Source: Madurella fahalii
Lineage: Eukaryota; Ascomycota; Sordariomycetes; Sordariales
Direction: 5' to 3'
Length of the DNA stretch: 64,000 bases
Assembly (NCBI GenBank): GCA_029876055.1
Contig: CM056876.1
Coordinates: 3,906,001 to 3,970,000 of the forward strand
In this document: positions 21,801-36,800 of the stretch, piece after piece
Layout of the letters: every line of letters begins with the position of its first letter
Position numbering within the stretch: the first letter of the stretch is position 1
Position numbers and translations under genes: made by a program
The notes under the pieces: generated by a model
What the model saw: only the letters and a program-made list of their open reading frames with translations
Databases searched by the model: none
Told to the model about the DNA's origin: nothing

Positions 21801-24800
21801 CTCGGCTCGGAAATTCGGCTTCTTGTCACGGTTCGCGACAGATGGAGGTTCTGGGAAATGTGTCACAGAGGACGATCCATTCAACGAATCTGCCCAGAAC
21901 TTTTCCGATGCCGGTACGTCCTTGCTAGTCAAATAGCGGATGAAACGGGAGTAAGAGGGACGGGCCTCGGCGGAATTCTCGTCTGGCTGGGAGACGTCGT
22001 AGATGTCCTGAACTCGTCTCCCGATGCGAGGAAGGCTCCATCCGTCGTAAAGTGCGTGGTGGATGGCCCAAATAAAATAGCAGGCATTCTCCCCTCGGAC
22101 AAGTGCAAATCTGATCAGCTTGCCGCCATCTTGAGACCCGAGTGCTCTGCCCTTGGCAATGGCCTCCTCAACCGTCGGCTCATCGTACCAGTCGATCGGT
22201 TCGGGTGCGAAGACGACTTGCAAGAACCCAGCAGTCGAGGTATGTACGATCCGGGTGCGTAAGGTGCCGGTATCGTCCACAACCGCTTGCCAGGCCGACT
22301 TGAAGCGGTCCTGATCAACGTCCTGCGGAAGCTCCAGGGTGCTAACTGCCACATACGCACCGGCTTGTTTGTTGGCAAGAGCAACGAGACCTTCTTGTAG
22401 CGGACTGCAGGGATACATGTCCTGGATCTGCTCGCGACGGACGAGGCATTGAGCAGAAACCTCTTGCAAAAGGTCGTCGAGCTCCGATTTGGGGCAGGTC
22501 AAGAGGCTGAACGGTTGTGGGTCGGTGTCGTTGTCCTCGCCCATGCCCTCACCCTCTTGGCCACCACACGCCAGCGCCATGTCCGCGAGAGTGGGGTGCT
22601 CAAAGATGTCCAGAACCGAGAGCACAATTCTGTGAGCGCGCGCTGCACCAACGAGCCGCATGGCCGTGAGCGAGTCACCGCCGGCACCGAAGAAATTGTC
22701 CTCGGCGCTGACAGAGTCATCTGGAAGCCCAAGGACCGCTTCCCATAAGCCCTGCAGCTTCTTTTCCATTATGGTTTCCGGCTCGCGACGCTTGACTACC
22801 TTGGCCACGGCGGAAAGCTTGTAGTTGGCGATCTCGTCCTTGCTCGCCTGCTCGACTGCCTGGCGGAGCCGTCTGCGGTCAAGCTTGCCCGCACTCGTCC
22901 TGGTAGACAATGTTAATAATTCATACTCCTTTTGGGCAGTGGTGGTTTCGAGGGGTTTAACGGATTTGATTTCACATACCAAGGCATTGCCGATACTGGC
23001 AAGAAGAGTTGCGGGACCATATAGGCTGGCAACACTCCCGAGACGTGTCTCTCCATGGCGTGTGCAACATTGGTCAACTCCTCGTTCATCGGCAATAAGG
23101 CGAAGACCGTTGTGGTGCGTTTGTCTGCTGAGGCCGTCGTTGGTAAGCTAAAGAAGACAGCAAGAGCCTTGGCCGCAGTGCGCGCACCAGGCGGCGCCAC
23201 CACCTCGACGGCGACCTGTGAATCGTCCGGTAAGCTGCTCCGGCAGTTGTATTCGATCTCACCCAGCTCGATTCGCCTGCCGTTGAGTTTGACCTGGGTG
23301 TCCTTCCGTGAAATATATGACACGGATCCGTCCGAGTTGTAACGCACAAGGTCGCCAGTTCGGTACATTCTATCCCGATGGAGCCACATTGACTCGGGGA
23401 AGCTTGGATGACGGGTCCACTGTGGTGATTGAATGAAGGCCTTGGCTGTCTGCACCTTGTTGTTGAGATAGCCGCGGGCCACGAGCCGGCCCTCGACCAC
23501 CAACTCGCCAACGGCACCGACGGGAACGAGACGATCCGAGTTCTGAGGATCAACGACCCAGATCCGTCCCCCAACAGCCGGGCCAATATTGGAGCAGTCG
23601 GTGTTGCACACCCGGTACTCCTCGTCGACCTTTGTGCTCGTTGTTGCCACAACGGAGCACTCGGTCGGCCCGTACGCGTTGACAAGCGCGCAGCGGGTGC
23701 CCCAGCGCGCAATGTGGCCACTTGCCATGGCCTCTCCTCCTGTGACGAGTGTCTTGAGGCATGGGACGCTTTCCGGCTTGACGGTGCTGGCCACTGAGGG
23801 AGTAAGGAGCGTCCAGGTAACACCCATGTTGCGGATGGCCGCCGCGACGTCGTTCATCCTATCCTCGTCAGAGGGGACGCAGACACATCCTCCCACCAGC
23901 AAGCAGGAAAGAGTTTCCATGATGCTTGCGTCGAACGTGTAGGAGGCGAATTGTAGGACGCGAGAGTCTGAGTGCATGAACATGGCCTTTGCGTGTGCAA
24001 TAGCTCCCGTGCAGAAAGAGCCGTGCTCGATGACGGTTCCCTTGGGCTTGCCGGTCGTTCCAGATGTGAAGATAACGTAGGCTGGGTTAGACGGCTTGAC
24101 GGCCGTAGCAAATGCTGTCTCCGCGGCATACTGAGACTTTAAGGCCGCAATAGCGCTGGGATCGACTACGACGGTCGTCTTGGCGATATTATCCACCTTT
24201 TCCTTATGTTTTGGCGAGCACAAAACAACCGTAGCATCGACGTCTTGGATGAGCTCGCGGAGGCGGCTGTCGGGATGATCGGGATCAAGACTGACAAAGG
24301 CACCGCCAGCCTTCAGGACGGCAACCTGAGCTACGACAGTCCAGGCCGACTTTTCGAAGCATAGCGGCACGAACACCTCTGGCCCGACGCCGTAATCGGT
24401 GGCAAGTTGGCGCGCCAAAGCCGTCGCGGCGCTATCTAGTTCGCGGTAGGTAAAGGACGCATCCCATCCACACACCGCAGGCGTCGACTGCGGACGTTGC
24501 ACCGCATGCTGGGCGATGATATCGTGAACGCATTGCTCGACGCGCGGCAGCTCGTAATTATTCCACGAGGTAAGTTGTTGTATCCCAGCTGCGCCGACCA
24601 GATCCACCTCTCCAACCGTCCGGTCATCACCCGCTCCAGCAACCAGGTCCTTTACAATCTGTTGGAACGTGGATGCTACGTTTTTCATCTGCTCATCGGA
24701 GACAATGTTTCTCCAGTAGCCAAACTGGACCTCGACCACCCCATCGATTGCTTCGACGTTCACCGCCACGGCGTACTCGCTGGGGTCCTCAGCCTTGACG

Positions 24801-27800
24801 ACGCGGTACTGCAGCGCCGACGGCGACGAACGCATCTTCTCCTGTGCTGTGCGCTTCTGGTAGGTAAACGCCGTGTTGAAGAGTGCCGTGCCAGGGACTT
24901 GGAGCTCGTGCTGCATCTCGGCAAGTGAGCAGGTCTGGTGGGCCATGGCGTCGGCAAGGTTCACGCGCATCGTGTCCAGCACCTCGTCAAGCTCGGCGTC
25001 GGCGGGGAGGTTCATGCGGCAGACCAGCATGTTGATGAAGGCGCCGACAGCTTGCTCAATATGCGCCACGGGCACGTCCCGCCCGGAAGCGAGATACCCG
25101 AACAACACTTCATCCGAACCAGTGTAGGTTCGGAGCACCAATGCCCAGACAAACTGTAGCAGCGTGGACAGGGTGATGCCTGAGTTGGCGCAGTAGTCGT
25201 TGATATCAGTGACGCGGTCAAGGCGGATGATGTGTGATCCGAGCGACGGCTGCTCGTCAACCTTTCCATCTGTAAGAGTGGGGAACAGGCAGGGCTCGGC
25301 GCCCTCCAGATATTCTTTCCAGTAGCGGACGCTCTCGCTGCGGGGCTGGGACTGGATGTAGGCCATATAATCACGGTACACCGGCACGGCCTTGCCAGTG
25401 TTGCCGCCATACCCATTAGCAAGGTCCTCAAGGAGGATTGGCAGAGAGGACCCGTCGCAGATGGCGTGGCTGATCTCCAACTGGCAGAAGACATTGCCGG
25501 CGGTAGTTTTGCAAACACTGAGGCGGTGCGGCGGTTTCTTCTCGTTATAGTCGATACCCTGGAGGCTCTGAAGCGCCTCCAGCGCTCCTTCATCGTTGTC
25601 GGATTGCAATATCTGGACCCGCCCCGGCGCGCTTCGGAGAACAACCTGATCCATGAGACCCTCATCGCCAACTGTGTCGACGAATATGGTTCTCAGCGTG
25701 GCATGGCGCTGCACCACACTCTGCCAGGCGTCACTCAGGCGCTGGACATCAACCTCCTTTCCGCCTGTCGTCTCAAGTTGGAAGACGGCGCGGTATGCGT
25801 ACTTGTCGGGATCCAGAATCTGGCTCAACAAGAGGCCGCGCTGCATTGGTGAGCAGGGATAGATGTCTTGGACATCGTGGATGTGGACATCGACCTCGTC
25901 GAGTCTGTGGCTGAGGCTCTCCAGACCGTAATATGTCAGGGACAGGAGCGGGAACTCGCTCAGCGTCTTCTCTATATGGTGGCGTGCCAATCTGTGGGGT
26001 GCATCGCTGAGGAGCGACTGGCACTGCCGGGCCCACGCCCCAAGCGAATCCTGGTGCTTCATGTGCTTGTTGTATGTAAACGATAGTTTCAGCTTGCCGC
26101 CAGTAACGAGTGCAGACACGTCGATCAGTGCGAACCGCGGGACATTCTTGCCAACATCGGATGCCGCATTTAGGGATTGCCCGGCAGTGTCATCGACGGA
26201 CTGAAGCCAAGTATCGGTCCGGCTGAGCTGTTGCATCTGGCCAAGGTAATTGAATGCAACCTCAACCGGCCAACGATGGCTGTACTCATCACGGCCTTGA
26301 GCCGTGAGGAGTCGATAGGCAAAGTATGGACGGCCTTTACCGGCCAAGCGCCTCCGGTAGTCCTTGACCCACCGGATGGCATTGATTATATCGTCGTCTG
26401 TGGATGTGGCATGGTTAGCGCGTCCGCGAATGAAAGTGACTGAAGAGGTTGGGCTTACCAGAAGACGACTCTTGCGGTAGGTGGACAGGGTACAGCGTCG
26501 TAAACCATCCCACCGTCCTCGACAAATCCATATCATCATCCCAGACCTCACGCCCGTGGCCCTCGTTGTAAATAGTCGGTGTGCCCCGACGACCCACGGC
26601 GACATTACGATACGACAGCAGCAAAGCCGCTAACAGGAGATCCAGCAGCTCGGTCTGCAGCGGTTGGTGGCATTCTGGTCCTAGTAGCATGGATGTAGTT
26701 TCGCTGTCCAACTCAACCTCCGTGGTGAGAACGTCACCGTGGACATTGGGCGTGCCACCCATGCCCCAGTATTCCAGATCGACATCGGACATCTCGTGAT
26801 GCGGAAGCAAACGGCGTCCATTCTTCTGTGCGTGTGCCTCCTCCGCCTGTTGCCGGCTCCATGCTTGGAAGATCAGCGATCTGGGAGGCTCGATGCTGCC
26901 TGTGGAAAAGAAATCCTCCAAATCCTGGAGCAGGATGCCCCAAGAGACGATATCGACCACAAGATGGTGAATCGCGATGAAGATGTAGACTTCCTTATTC
27001 TCCGCCGCGCCTACGGTGAAGCAATCTGCTGCCAGCAATGGTCCTTTCTGGATATCGAGGGCCTTCTGCGAGTTTTGGATGCGCTTCTCCATACGCTGGA
27101 AGTTTCCGACAGCATGCGTCTTGAAGCGGTACGAGCTACTGACGTCTGGAGTGATGCGCTGCTTCCAGTTACCCGTACCGTCGCGTCGGAACCGTGACCG
27201 TAGCATAGAATGAGTTTTGACAAGCGCGTGTATGGCACGACCAAGTTCCTGGGGGTCGACGTCTCTCGCCAGACGGAGAAGCACACTTTGGTTGAACTGC
27301 ATGTCCGGCCCCGAGACTCGCCCGTTCTCCCCAACGATCTGGAAGTAGAGCTGCTGGATAGGGGTTGGGTCGAATTCGTGATGATCCTCACTAGTAGCGC
27401 TGGGCTTTTGCTGTTCTTTGGGAATAACGACCTTTAGGGCGAGATCATGGACGGATTTGCTGCCGATGATGTCTTGCACCGCGACACTCATACCCTGCGT
27501 CCGACACCGCGCCATGACTTGCATGGCAGTGATGCTGTCGCCGCCAAGATGCAGGAAGGAAACGTTACGCCCGATCCTCTGGGGAGAAATATTGAGAACC
27601 TCACTCCAGATGGATTTAAGCCTGGCATCGATCGAAATGCTCTGTGGAGCAATCGTCTCCTCTCTCTCCTGTTCCCGGCCGTCGGCAATGATCTTGTCAA
27701 ACGTCTCATCACTCATGCCCTCGACAAAGTCGGCCACGCCAGGCCGGTCGAGCTTTCCGGACGGCAACAAAGGAATGCGGCCAAGCGCAATCCAGGCTGA

Positions 27801-30800
27801 TGGGATCATATATGGAGGTACTTTTTCTCTGAGCCGCTCCTGAACCTTGCTGACGATAGTAGACGCCCTTCTAGAGGTAACCAGTTCAAACTTGATGGTA
27901 GGATCTTCTCCTGGAATATCACGCAGCGCGAGCACCGCGACCAAGCGTCTGGCGCAGGGTCCGCTCTTCGGGAACACGACAACCGCGTGCTTGACAGCAT
28001 CATCCGCGCCAAGGTGGTAAGCGACTTCGTCGAGCTCAAGGCGCTGCCCGTTGAGCTTGGCTTGCGACGTGTCCTTGCGGCCCATATACACCATTTCGCC
28101 CGTCGTGTCGTCGCACATGCGGACCAAATCGCCCGTCTTGTACATGCGGCGGGGTGTCTGGGATGGCATATCGGAATACCGGAAGCTCTCGTCTTCGGCC
28201 CACTTAGGGTTCTCAATAAACACTTCGCGCGTCTTTGCCTCATTCCGCAGGTAACCCGTCGATAGTGTCGGACCTTCGATCAACAACTCCCCGACAGATC
28301 CAACGGGGGCGAGACGATTGTGGTTTCGCGGATCGACAATCCAGCAGCGGCCAATACCCCTCCCCAGGTTCGCCGGATTGGACGACCGCCGCATGTGGGA
28401 ATTGACTGTTGCCACGACGGCGCACTCGCTTGGACCGTAGGCATTGACGAGATTCACTCTGTCGACCCAAGTGGCAAGGTGACTCTGGGCCATGGCTTCG
28501 CCTCCAAGAATCAGCGTCTTGAGATGAGGCACATCAGTGGGCTGGAGAGTCTGAGCGAATGAGGGCGTGAGAAGGGCCATGGTGACGCCCATCTGCTCCA
28601 TGGCGGCGGCAATGTTCCCGTTGGTGCGATCCTCCTCACGCGGCACACACACGGTACCGCCCATCATGAGCGTCGTCAGAATCTCCACCAGACAGGCGTC
28701 GAAAGTGTATGATGCGAATTGCAGGAAGCGGAAAGGAGGCGTCATAAGCATGGCTGGGCCGTGGGCCGTGGCGCCGGAACAGAACGCCGTGTGAGAAACT
28801 GAGGTGAAATGTCAGCAAGACCAGTCAATGGGGGGAAGCAGGGGAGCCATCATACCAATTGTCCCTTTAGGTTTTCCAGTTGTACCAGAAGTGAAAATAA
28901 CATAGGCGGGGTCATTTGGTGAACAGATGCCTTCGAACTGTTAGCGAGTCTGAGAGTTTCGGGTTTCAGGGGTAACGTATACATACCTGTCGCACCACTC
29001 TCTTCGCCACCTCCAAGGCTTGTCAACATTTTCCCGTCAACTCCAACCACAGTATCAACAAGCTGGGAGCAGAGTTCGCGGTATTTTGGCGAACACAAGA
29101 TAACCTTAGCCTCACAATCTCCAGCAATCTCCTTGAGTCTAGCAACAGGATGCGAAGGATCCAAAGGCACAAATGCCGCGCCGGTCTTCAGGACAGCCAA
29201 CATAGCCACGACGGCGAACGTCGACTTCTCAAAGCAAAACGGAACGAAGTTCCCGCCATTGGGACCACCGATGCCCTTCATCTGGAGATCTCTGGCAAGG
29301 GCGGTTGAAAGCGTATCCAGCTCGCCATTAGATAGGGACGCGTCCCAACCAACAACAGCTGTCGCCTCACTGCCCTGGCGCGCCATCTGTTCAGTGATCA
29401 TGTCATGGACACGTCGCTCAACCAGAGGACCCGAAAGCTTATTCAACTCGCGGACCACGGCCTTGTCATCCTGGCCGAGCAAGTCGATGTCCCCGATGCT
29501 CTGCTGTTGATTCTCCGCCGCCGAAAGGCGCAGCAGCACCGTTTCGAACTGGCCAAGCATCCGGGCCACTTGCCACGACGGGAGCACCCCAGCGTCGAAG
29601 AAGGCGCGCATCTCGATCTCACCGTCGCCGCCGCCGACAGTGCATGTGACGTTGAGCGGGTAATTGAAGAAGTCAGCTCCCTGGGTGTTGCCGCCGCCAG
29701 TCATGTTGCTCCACAGACTGTCCCTGGCCGGTTCCTCATCAGCCAGGGCGATGGCCAGCAGGTTCTGAAACTCGCACGCAGCGGCAGCGGCCGAGTTCAG
29801 GCCCCTGATGCGCTGCAGGCCGGCAAACTGGTGCGGGATGACATCGTTCAGCTGGGCCTGCACGTCAGCCAGCGTCCGCTCGACGCTCCAGGCGGGGTCG
29901 ATTTGGATGCGTCGGGGGACGGATGCAAATGTCGGTCCCACTAGATCCTCGATGCCGGCGACGGGCACGTCCCGCCCGTTGAGGACCTCGCCGAAGACGA
30001 CGTCGTCCGAGGACGAGTAGATGGACAGGACCAGCGCCCAAGCGGCCCGCAAGAAGGAGGCGGTTGTCAGGTCGGAACCTTTGGGCTTGGTAAAGCGCAC
30101 CACGCGGTGGGTTTGGCTGCTTGCTTGGACGCGGTAGCCCGGGTGAGGAAGAGACGGGAAGTGTCGCGGCGCCGAGCCCGAGAGCTTGCTCGTCCAGAAT
30201 GCATCTGAGGCGGAGGTATCGATGTTGGACACGTATTGGACAAAGCGGGAGTAGTGAGGTGTAGGAACCAAAAGAGCCTCAGGCTGGCGATATCGTGCCT
30301 CGACACGGCCTAGGAGCGTCGGCAAGCTCCATCCGTCGTAAAGGGCATGGTGTGCAGCCCAGACAAATGTTCGCGGGCCGTCACTATTGTCCTCGCGGCC
30401 AACAATGGCATAGCGAGACAACACGCCGCCGTCGTGCGGTGGGAGCTGGCTATGTGTCTTGGGCAGGTCGGAGATGCATGGTACTGCCATCCAACTAATC
30501 GGCTCTCGGACAACGACCTGCAAGAAGCCCCTGTCCTCGACAAATACGACGCGCGTGCGCAAGATGGCTTCGGAATCCACAATCTCTTGCCATGCCCTCT
30601 TGAAGCGAGAGATATCTGTGCCCGCCGGTAGCTCGTACGAATTGACGGCAACGTAAGCCCCGGGCTGCCTTTGGGAGGCGGCAACCAGTCCTGCCTGCAA
30701 CGGTGTGCAAGGATAGATGTCTTCGACCGAGTCCACGCTGACACGGCAAATGGAGGCTACGTGTTTGCGCAGCTTCTGCGGGCTCATGGCGGTGGTGCTG

Positions 30801-33800
30801 TGCTTGAGCAAGGAGAATGGCTCGGTCGACCCGGGGAGCGGCTCGTCCTTCTGCTGTTTGGCTCCTCCTTCAGCACCACCGGCGACCGCCGCCGCCATCT
30901 CAGACAGCTTAGGCATCTGGAAGATTGTCGCTACGGACAGCCCGATTCCCTTTTGCCGCGCCGCGGCAACCAGGCGCATGGCCCCGACCGAATCTCCGCC
31001 ATGGCGGAAGAAGCTGTCGTCGGCACTGATGGAACCTGGTTCGATGCTGAGGACAGAGGCCCACAGATCTCTCAGATTCTTCTCCATGGGTGTCTCGGGC
31101 AAGCGGCCATTGCAAGCCCTGGACCCAAGACGATACGCCACAACGCCGTCGGATAGTTCCTGGGCTGCAGTACGTAGGCGACGTCGATCCAGCTTACCAG
31201 ACGAGGTGAGCGGCATTCTCGACACGGGCAAGAACAGGTTGGGAACCATGTACGCAGCGACCTTAGTGGCCATGGCTCCGACAATGGTTTGGGCGAGAGC
31301 GACAAACTCGTCCGACATTGGCAGGATTTCGACTTGGTCCGCCGAGCGAGGCTCGAGACAGATAAACACCGCCAACACCTTTTGCGGCGGCTGTCCCACA
31401 GCGACGAGCTCAACCGAGGACTGTGCAGCCGGCGGCAGGGACGCCTTGACGTGGTGCTCAATCTCGCCCAGTTCAATGCGCTGACCGTGGAGCTTGACCT
31501 GGGTATCTTTGCGGCCGAGGTAGACGAGCGAGCCATCCGAGTTGTACCGGACGAGATCGCCCGTCTTGTACATCCTCCTGTTGCCCCTCTCCCGGTGATG
31601 GGGGTCCATTGCTGCCCACCTGGGCATCTCAATGAACGCCTTGGCCGTCTCGACAGGCCGGCCCAGATACCCTCTCGCCAGGGTAGGGCCCTCGATCAGC
31701 AACTCACCAACGCACCCGACAGGCACGAGCCGGTTGTGATCATTGGGGTCAACCACCCAGGAAACGCTCCCGACGCTCGTCCCGATGTTGGTGACATCAC
31801 CCTTCGCGTCCAAGTGCAGTCGGTGGGTAGCATTGATCGAGCACTCGCTCGGACCGTATTGATTGTGCACGGGGACGGCACCTCCCCAGATATCGAGCAC
31901 CTCCTGCGTCAGCGCTTCGCCGCCAACAGCGATGCCCTTGATCTTGGGAACCTCTTCCGGTCGCAGCAGCGCCGCCACGGTCGGGGTGAGGTCCATAAAG
32001 TTGGCGTCCAGCCTGTCGATCGCGCCGGGCAAGTCGCCGAGACGGTCCGCCTCTGACGGCACACACACGCACCCGCCGTGGATGAGCGTTGTGAACATCT
32101 CCTCGAGGCTGTTGTCAAACGTGTGGGCCGCAAACTGCAGGAAGCGCGTGTGCGGGCCCAAGCCGAGGGCCGAGCCGTGCGCGAGGGCGCTGGAGACGAG
32201 GGCTTGGTGGCAGAGGACCACGCCCTTAGGCTTACCGGTGCTGCCCGAGGTGAACATGACGAAAGCTGGGTCGGCCGGGGACACCTGGCTGTCGACCGTG
32301 ATCGGCTTGCTGGCGGGCGGGAGCTGGGAGATAAGCTGCGGGCCAACGGCCACGACGTACGGCACCATCGACTCAAACATGGATGCCCTCGTCTCCGAAG
32401 CCACCACGATATGCGCCCCCGCGTCAGCAACCTTGCCTTCGAGCGCCTCGGCCGGGTGTGTTGCGTCCAGCGGCACCACGCCACCGCCGGCCTTGAGGAC
32501 AGCAAACATGGCAATGACTGTCCACGACGACTTGTCAAAGCACACGGGCACAAACACCTCGGGGGCAACGCCCAGGCCAAGCAAGTGCTGTGCTACGCGG
32601 CTCGACAACTCGTCCATCTCGGCGTACGAGAAATCGGCGTCCCATCCCCGCACTGCCTGCGCCTGCGGACGGGCAGTCACCTGTTTCTGGACCATGCGGT
32701 GCATGCATTCAACGGTGGTGGGAGGCATGTTGGCGTTCCAGGTCCAGATGGACGACTTGCTCGTCTCGTGGACGGGATCGAGCTGCGACAGTGGCTTCTC
32801 GGCGTGCTCGGCGATGTTGGACAGCGCCTGAACAAATGTAGCCGCGACGTGCTCAGCCTGCAGGGAAGCAACTGCATCGGTCCAGTAGTCAACGTCGATG
32901 GTAGCGCACCCTTGGTCGTCGGTCTCGATGTTCACCGAGATAGGGTATTCGGTCGGGTCGCGGATGGCTTCTAAGTCGGTGCACTCGAGCGACTCGGGAT
33001 CGAGCGGTTGGCGTGCAGACTTCTGCGGCAGCCGCCGGCGGTAGGAGATACAGGTGTTGAAAAGCGCCATGCCGCCCGGCATCTTGAGCGCGTGCTGAAC
33101 CTCGGCGAGGGAGGTCTGGGCGTAAGGCATGCAGTCCAGATTATCCTTCTGCACGGCTTCGAGGACGCTGAGGAGGGACAGCTCGTTCCCGTCTTGCTTG
33201 CCGAGTCTCACCCGCTGCGTGGCCATGTTGATGAATGGGCCGATGGCGTCCTCGGATCCCTCAACGAGCGCAGCGTCACGCCCCGAGACCAGATAGCCGA
33301 AGCACACATCTTCGCTGCCGGTGTAGCATGCCAAGGTCAAGGCCCAGGCTGCGTGGAATGCGTTGGGTAAAGTAAAGCCCTTAGCATCGCAGAAGGCCTG
33401 CAAGGAGGCCAGATCAGGAACGCCGACACGCAGAGACCGCAGCTCTTTCTTGTCTTCAGGGATGGCGACGCCATCATTCAAGGTGGGGAAGTGGCATGGC
33501 TCAATGCCAGCGAGGTAGGCGGCCCAGAACCCGACATCAGCTTCAGTGTTGCGCTTCTGCAGGGCCGCCATAAAAGGACTGAACAGGGGTCTAGGTAGTC
33601 GATCGAGGGATCCGGTGTAGCTTCGGGCGAGGTCGCGTAAGATGATGTCCATAGACGCGCCGTCCATGATTGCATGGGTCATTTCGAGGACGCAATAAAC
33701 AATTATGTTGTCAGGCTTCCCATTGTAGAAAACGGAGAGGCGATGTTGTGGTTTGTCGGGTTGGTACTGCATCGGCTCCATATTCTCGGCCATTGCCCGC

Positions 33801-36800
33801 ATCTCCTCCTCTCCGCTGTGGCACTCGCGGACCGTGAGCAACGACGGGATATCAACCTGTTTCAGCACGACCTGGTCATAACTGCCCGCCCGGGTCTGGC
33901 TGATGGCGTCGACAAAGACGGTCCGAAGCAACGCGTGGTGCTGTACAACTTGTTCCCATGCTTTCACCAGGCGAGCAACGTCCACGGCCTTGCCACGGAG
34001 GCTGACTTGGAACGTTCGACGCACGGCGTACACATTCCCGTCCTTGGTCCTGCTCACCAGCAGCCCCTCCTGGATGGGTGAAGCCGGGTAGATGTCTTCT
34101 ATCCCGTCCCAGCCTCGGTCTCCCACCAGCGAAGGCAGCTTGGACTGCTCGAAGGCGGCGAGATCCTCGTGGCCAAGGTCCGGGACCAGCGTGAAATCCC
34201 CAACGGTAAGCCTGCTACTCATGCTTGGCAGCGTGGCAGCAGCCTCGGTCAGCACTCGCCGACAGCTCAGCACCCACTCGCGGATGCGCTCCTGGTGTCG
34301 CATCCCACGGTTCCATGCAAAGCCGAAGCGCAGGGCGCCCTGCACGATGACGGCTGAGATTTCAAAGAGTGCAAAGCGCTGCGCCACACGCCCAAAGTCG
34401 GCCGTCGGGCTGCCCGAGTGCGCTTCGCCGGCCATGTGCGAGGCGGGTTGGAACAGGGCGCCGGCGCGCTCGAGCTGCTGGTAGCGGCCTAGGAAGTTGA
34501 ACGAGATCTCCATGTCCTTGTGATCGGCGCCCCATTTTGCAGCCCCTTCGGCGCTGTGGAACCTTGCTGCAAAATACGGCCGTCCGTTACCTGGCACGCG
34601 GCGGCGAAGGTCCTTGACCTGGATGAGGGCGTTGGTGAAGGCAGCAGGAGACGACAGAATGATGGGCAGGAGGGTCGTGAACCAGCCGATGGTGCGCGAG
34701 ATGTCAATCTCATCCCCAGCGCTGGACGAAGGCGGCTCACGGCCGTGACCTTCGTTGTAGATGGCTGGGGTCGGGCGGTCCGGAAAGGTAGAGCGGAAGG
34801 ACCAGAGAAGGGCAGCCAGGAGCAGGTCGACGGTCTCGGTCCGGAACGGGACGTGGCAATGAGAGAGGAGCGTCGTGGTTATGGCTACGTCAAGCTCAAA
34901 ACCCTCGCATACCACGTCGCCGTAGAGGTTAGGTAGCCCCTGCATACCCCAGTAATCAAATCGCGCCGGGGGTACGTGGACGGCTGAGGGAAGCACCTGG
35001 CTCAGTTGTTGGTCGCGACAGTCGTCCATCTGCAGCGTTATCCACTTTCGGAACGTGAGAGATGGATGGTCCGCAAGTAGCTCCTTGAGAGCCATTGGGT
35101 TCTCCAACAGCTCTTCCATCTCCTCAAGTATCACCCGCCATGAGACGAGGTCAATGACAAGATGATGCGCAGTCATAAACAGTATCTGATACCCGCCATC
35201 CTCCACGGCAAACAGCTCTGCCGCAAAGAGGGGGCCTTGACGAACGTTCAAGCAGCTCTGGGCGCTGGATATGCCGGCATCAATCTGGTCAGCAGAGGTC
35301 ACCGCGTGGGCACGGAAACGGTACGACGAGCCCACGTCGGATGTGATGAATTGCCGCCATTGGCCATCCTCTTGGCTCGGTTCGAAGCGTGCCCTCAACA
35401 TAGCGTGTCGCTTCACCATAGCCTCGATGGCATCTCTAATAGCGATCTCATCGACACGGCGGCCAAGGCGGAGACAGAAACTCTGGTTGAAGTGCTGGTC
35501 ACCTTGGGCCTCACCGCGGACCTGGAAGTGGTACTGCTGGATTGGGGAAAGGTCGAAGGGGGTGTTGAGGAGCTCGTCGTCCTCATTTTCGCCGTCCGAT
35601 CTTTGGCTGCTCTGAACCATGCGCTTAGCACCTGCAGCGAGCTGCCGCAGCGACTTGGCACGGAGGACCTCCTGGACCGTCAGGCCAAGGTGAGCCTTTT
35701 TCGCGCGACTCGCGCAGGCCATGGCAGAGATGGAGTCACCGCCGAGACTGAGAAAGCTGCGGTCGTCAAGGCTGATCTGTGCTGCGGGAAGGTTTAGGAC
35801 CACGCTCCAAATATCCCGCAGTATGGCCTCGGTTTCAGTGAGGTGATCGCTGGCCTCTGCAGGCGCTGTCATCTCGGCGGGATTGTGGCCCATGATGATG
35901 CGCTGACATTCTTCGGTGCTGATGACGCTCTCCACCCAGGTAGTGACGCTTTTGCGATCCATCTTGCGGGAAGGGAGCATTGGCACAGCGTCGACACAGA
36001 GCCATACCGAGGGAACCATGTATGCGGGGAGATGTGCGCTCAACCGCTCGCGGATGTGCTGGAGAACGGGCTCAGTGACGGACGGGTTCCCGACCAGTCT
36101 CGGCATTGGTCCATCCAGCTGTTTGTCAGGGGCGCCATTGATAGCGGGTTTAAACGAGTCGGCGAGAGACAGCACGGCAACGAGTCGTTTTTCCAAGGGC
36201 CCCGACTTGGGAAGGAGGATCAAAGCGTGCTGAACACTCTCATCCACGGCCAAATGGTGCTCGATCTCGCCGAGCTCGATGCGTTGACCATGCAGCTTTA
36301 CCTGGGTGTCCTTTCGTCCAACGTAGCTGAGCGAACCTGAGACAGAGTTGTACCGCGCCAGATCGCCCGTCTTGTAGAAGCGACGGCGGCCGGCACTTGG
36401 CTGCGCCCAGGCTGGGTCAAAGATAAAGCTCTGCTCCGTCTTGGCCGCGTCGTTGAGATAGCCTCTCGATAAACTTGGCCCTTCGAGCAGTAGCTCGCCG
36501 ACGCAGCCGACAGGTACCAAGCGATTGTGATCGTCAGGATCAACGAGCCAGCAGCGCATACCGCAGGGCAATCCGATGTCGGTGGGCTCGGTGTCCGGTC
36601 CGACGCACGAATTGACCACGGCGGTGACGGAGCTCTCGGCCGGCCCGTAGCCATTGATCAGAGTGATGTGCGACCACGTCGCAATGTGCGAGGGCGCCAT
36701 AGCCTCTCCGGCAAGGATGAGCCTACGCAACCCTGGAACGGCTGCGGGCGAGAGGAAGCCGATGAACGAAGGCGTAAGCACGGCATGGTTGACACGCAGG

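Noticed and set aside
16336..22982. Treating the NRPS as several separate genes, because the frame changes at nine points
   Set aside because: Every break has GT-AG ends, 56-80 bp length, and restores a split core motif (for example SGTTGKPKG, AGKLDRR, LGGDS), so one spliced gene is the simplest reading.
28931..28986. Acceptor at AACAG (28938) for NRPS intron 3
   Set aside because: It overlaps the CTAAC branch point and gives the wrong frame. The AG seven bases further keeps the A3 frame (CSPNDPAYVIF).
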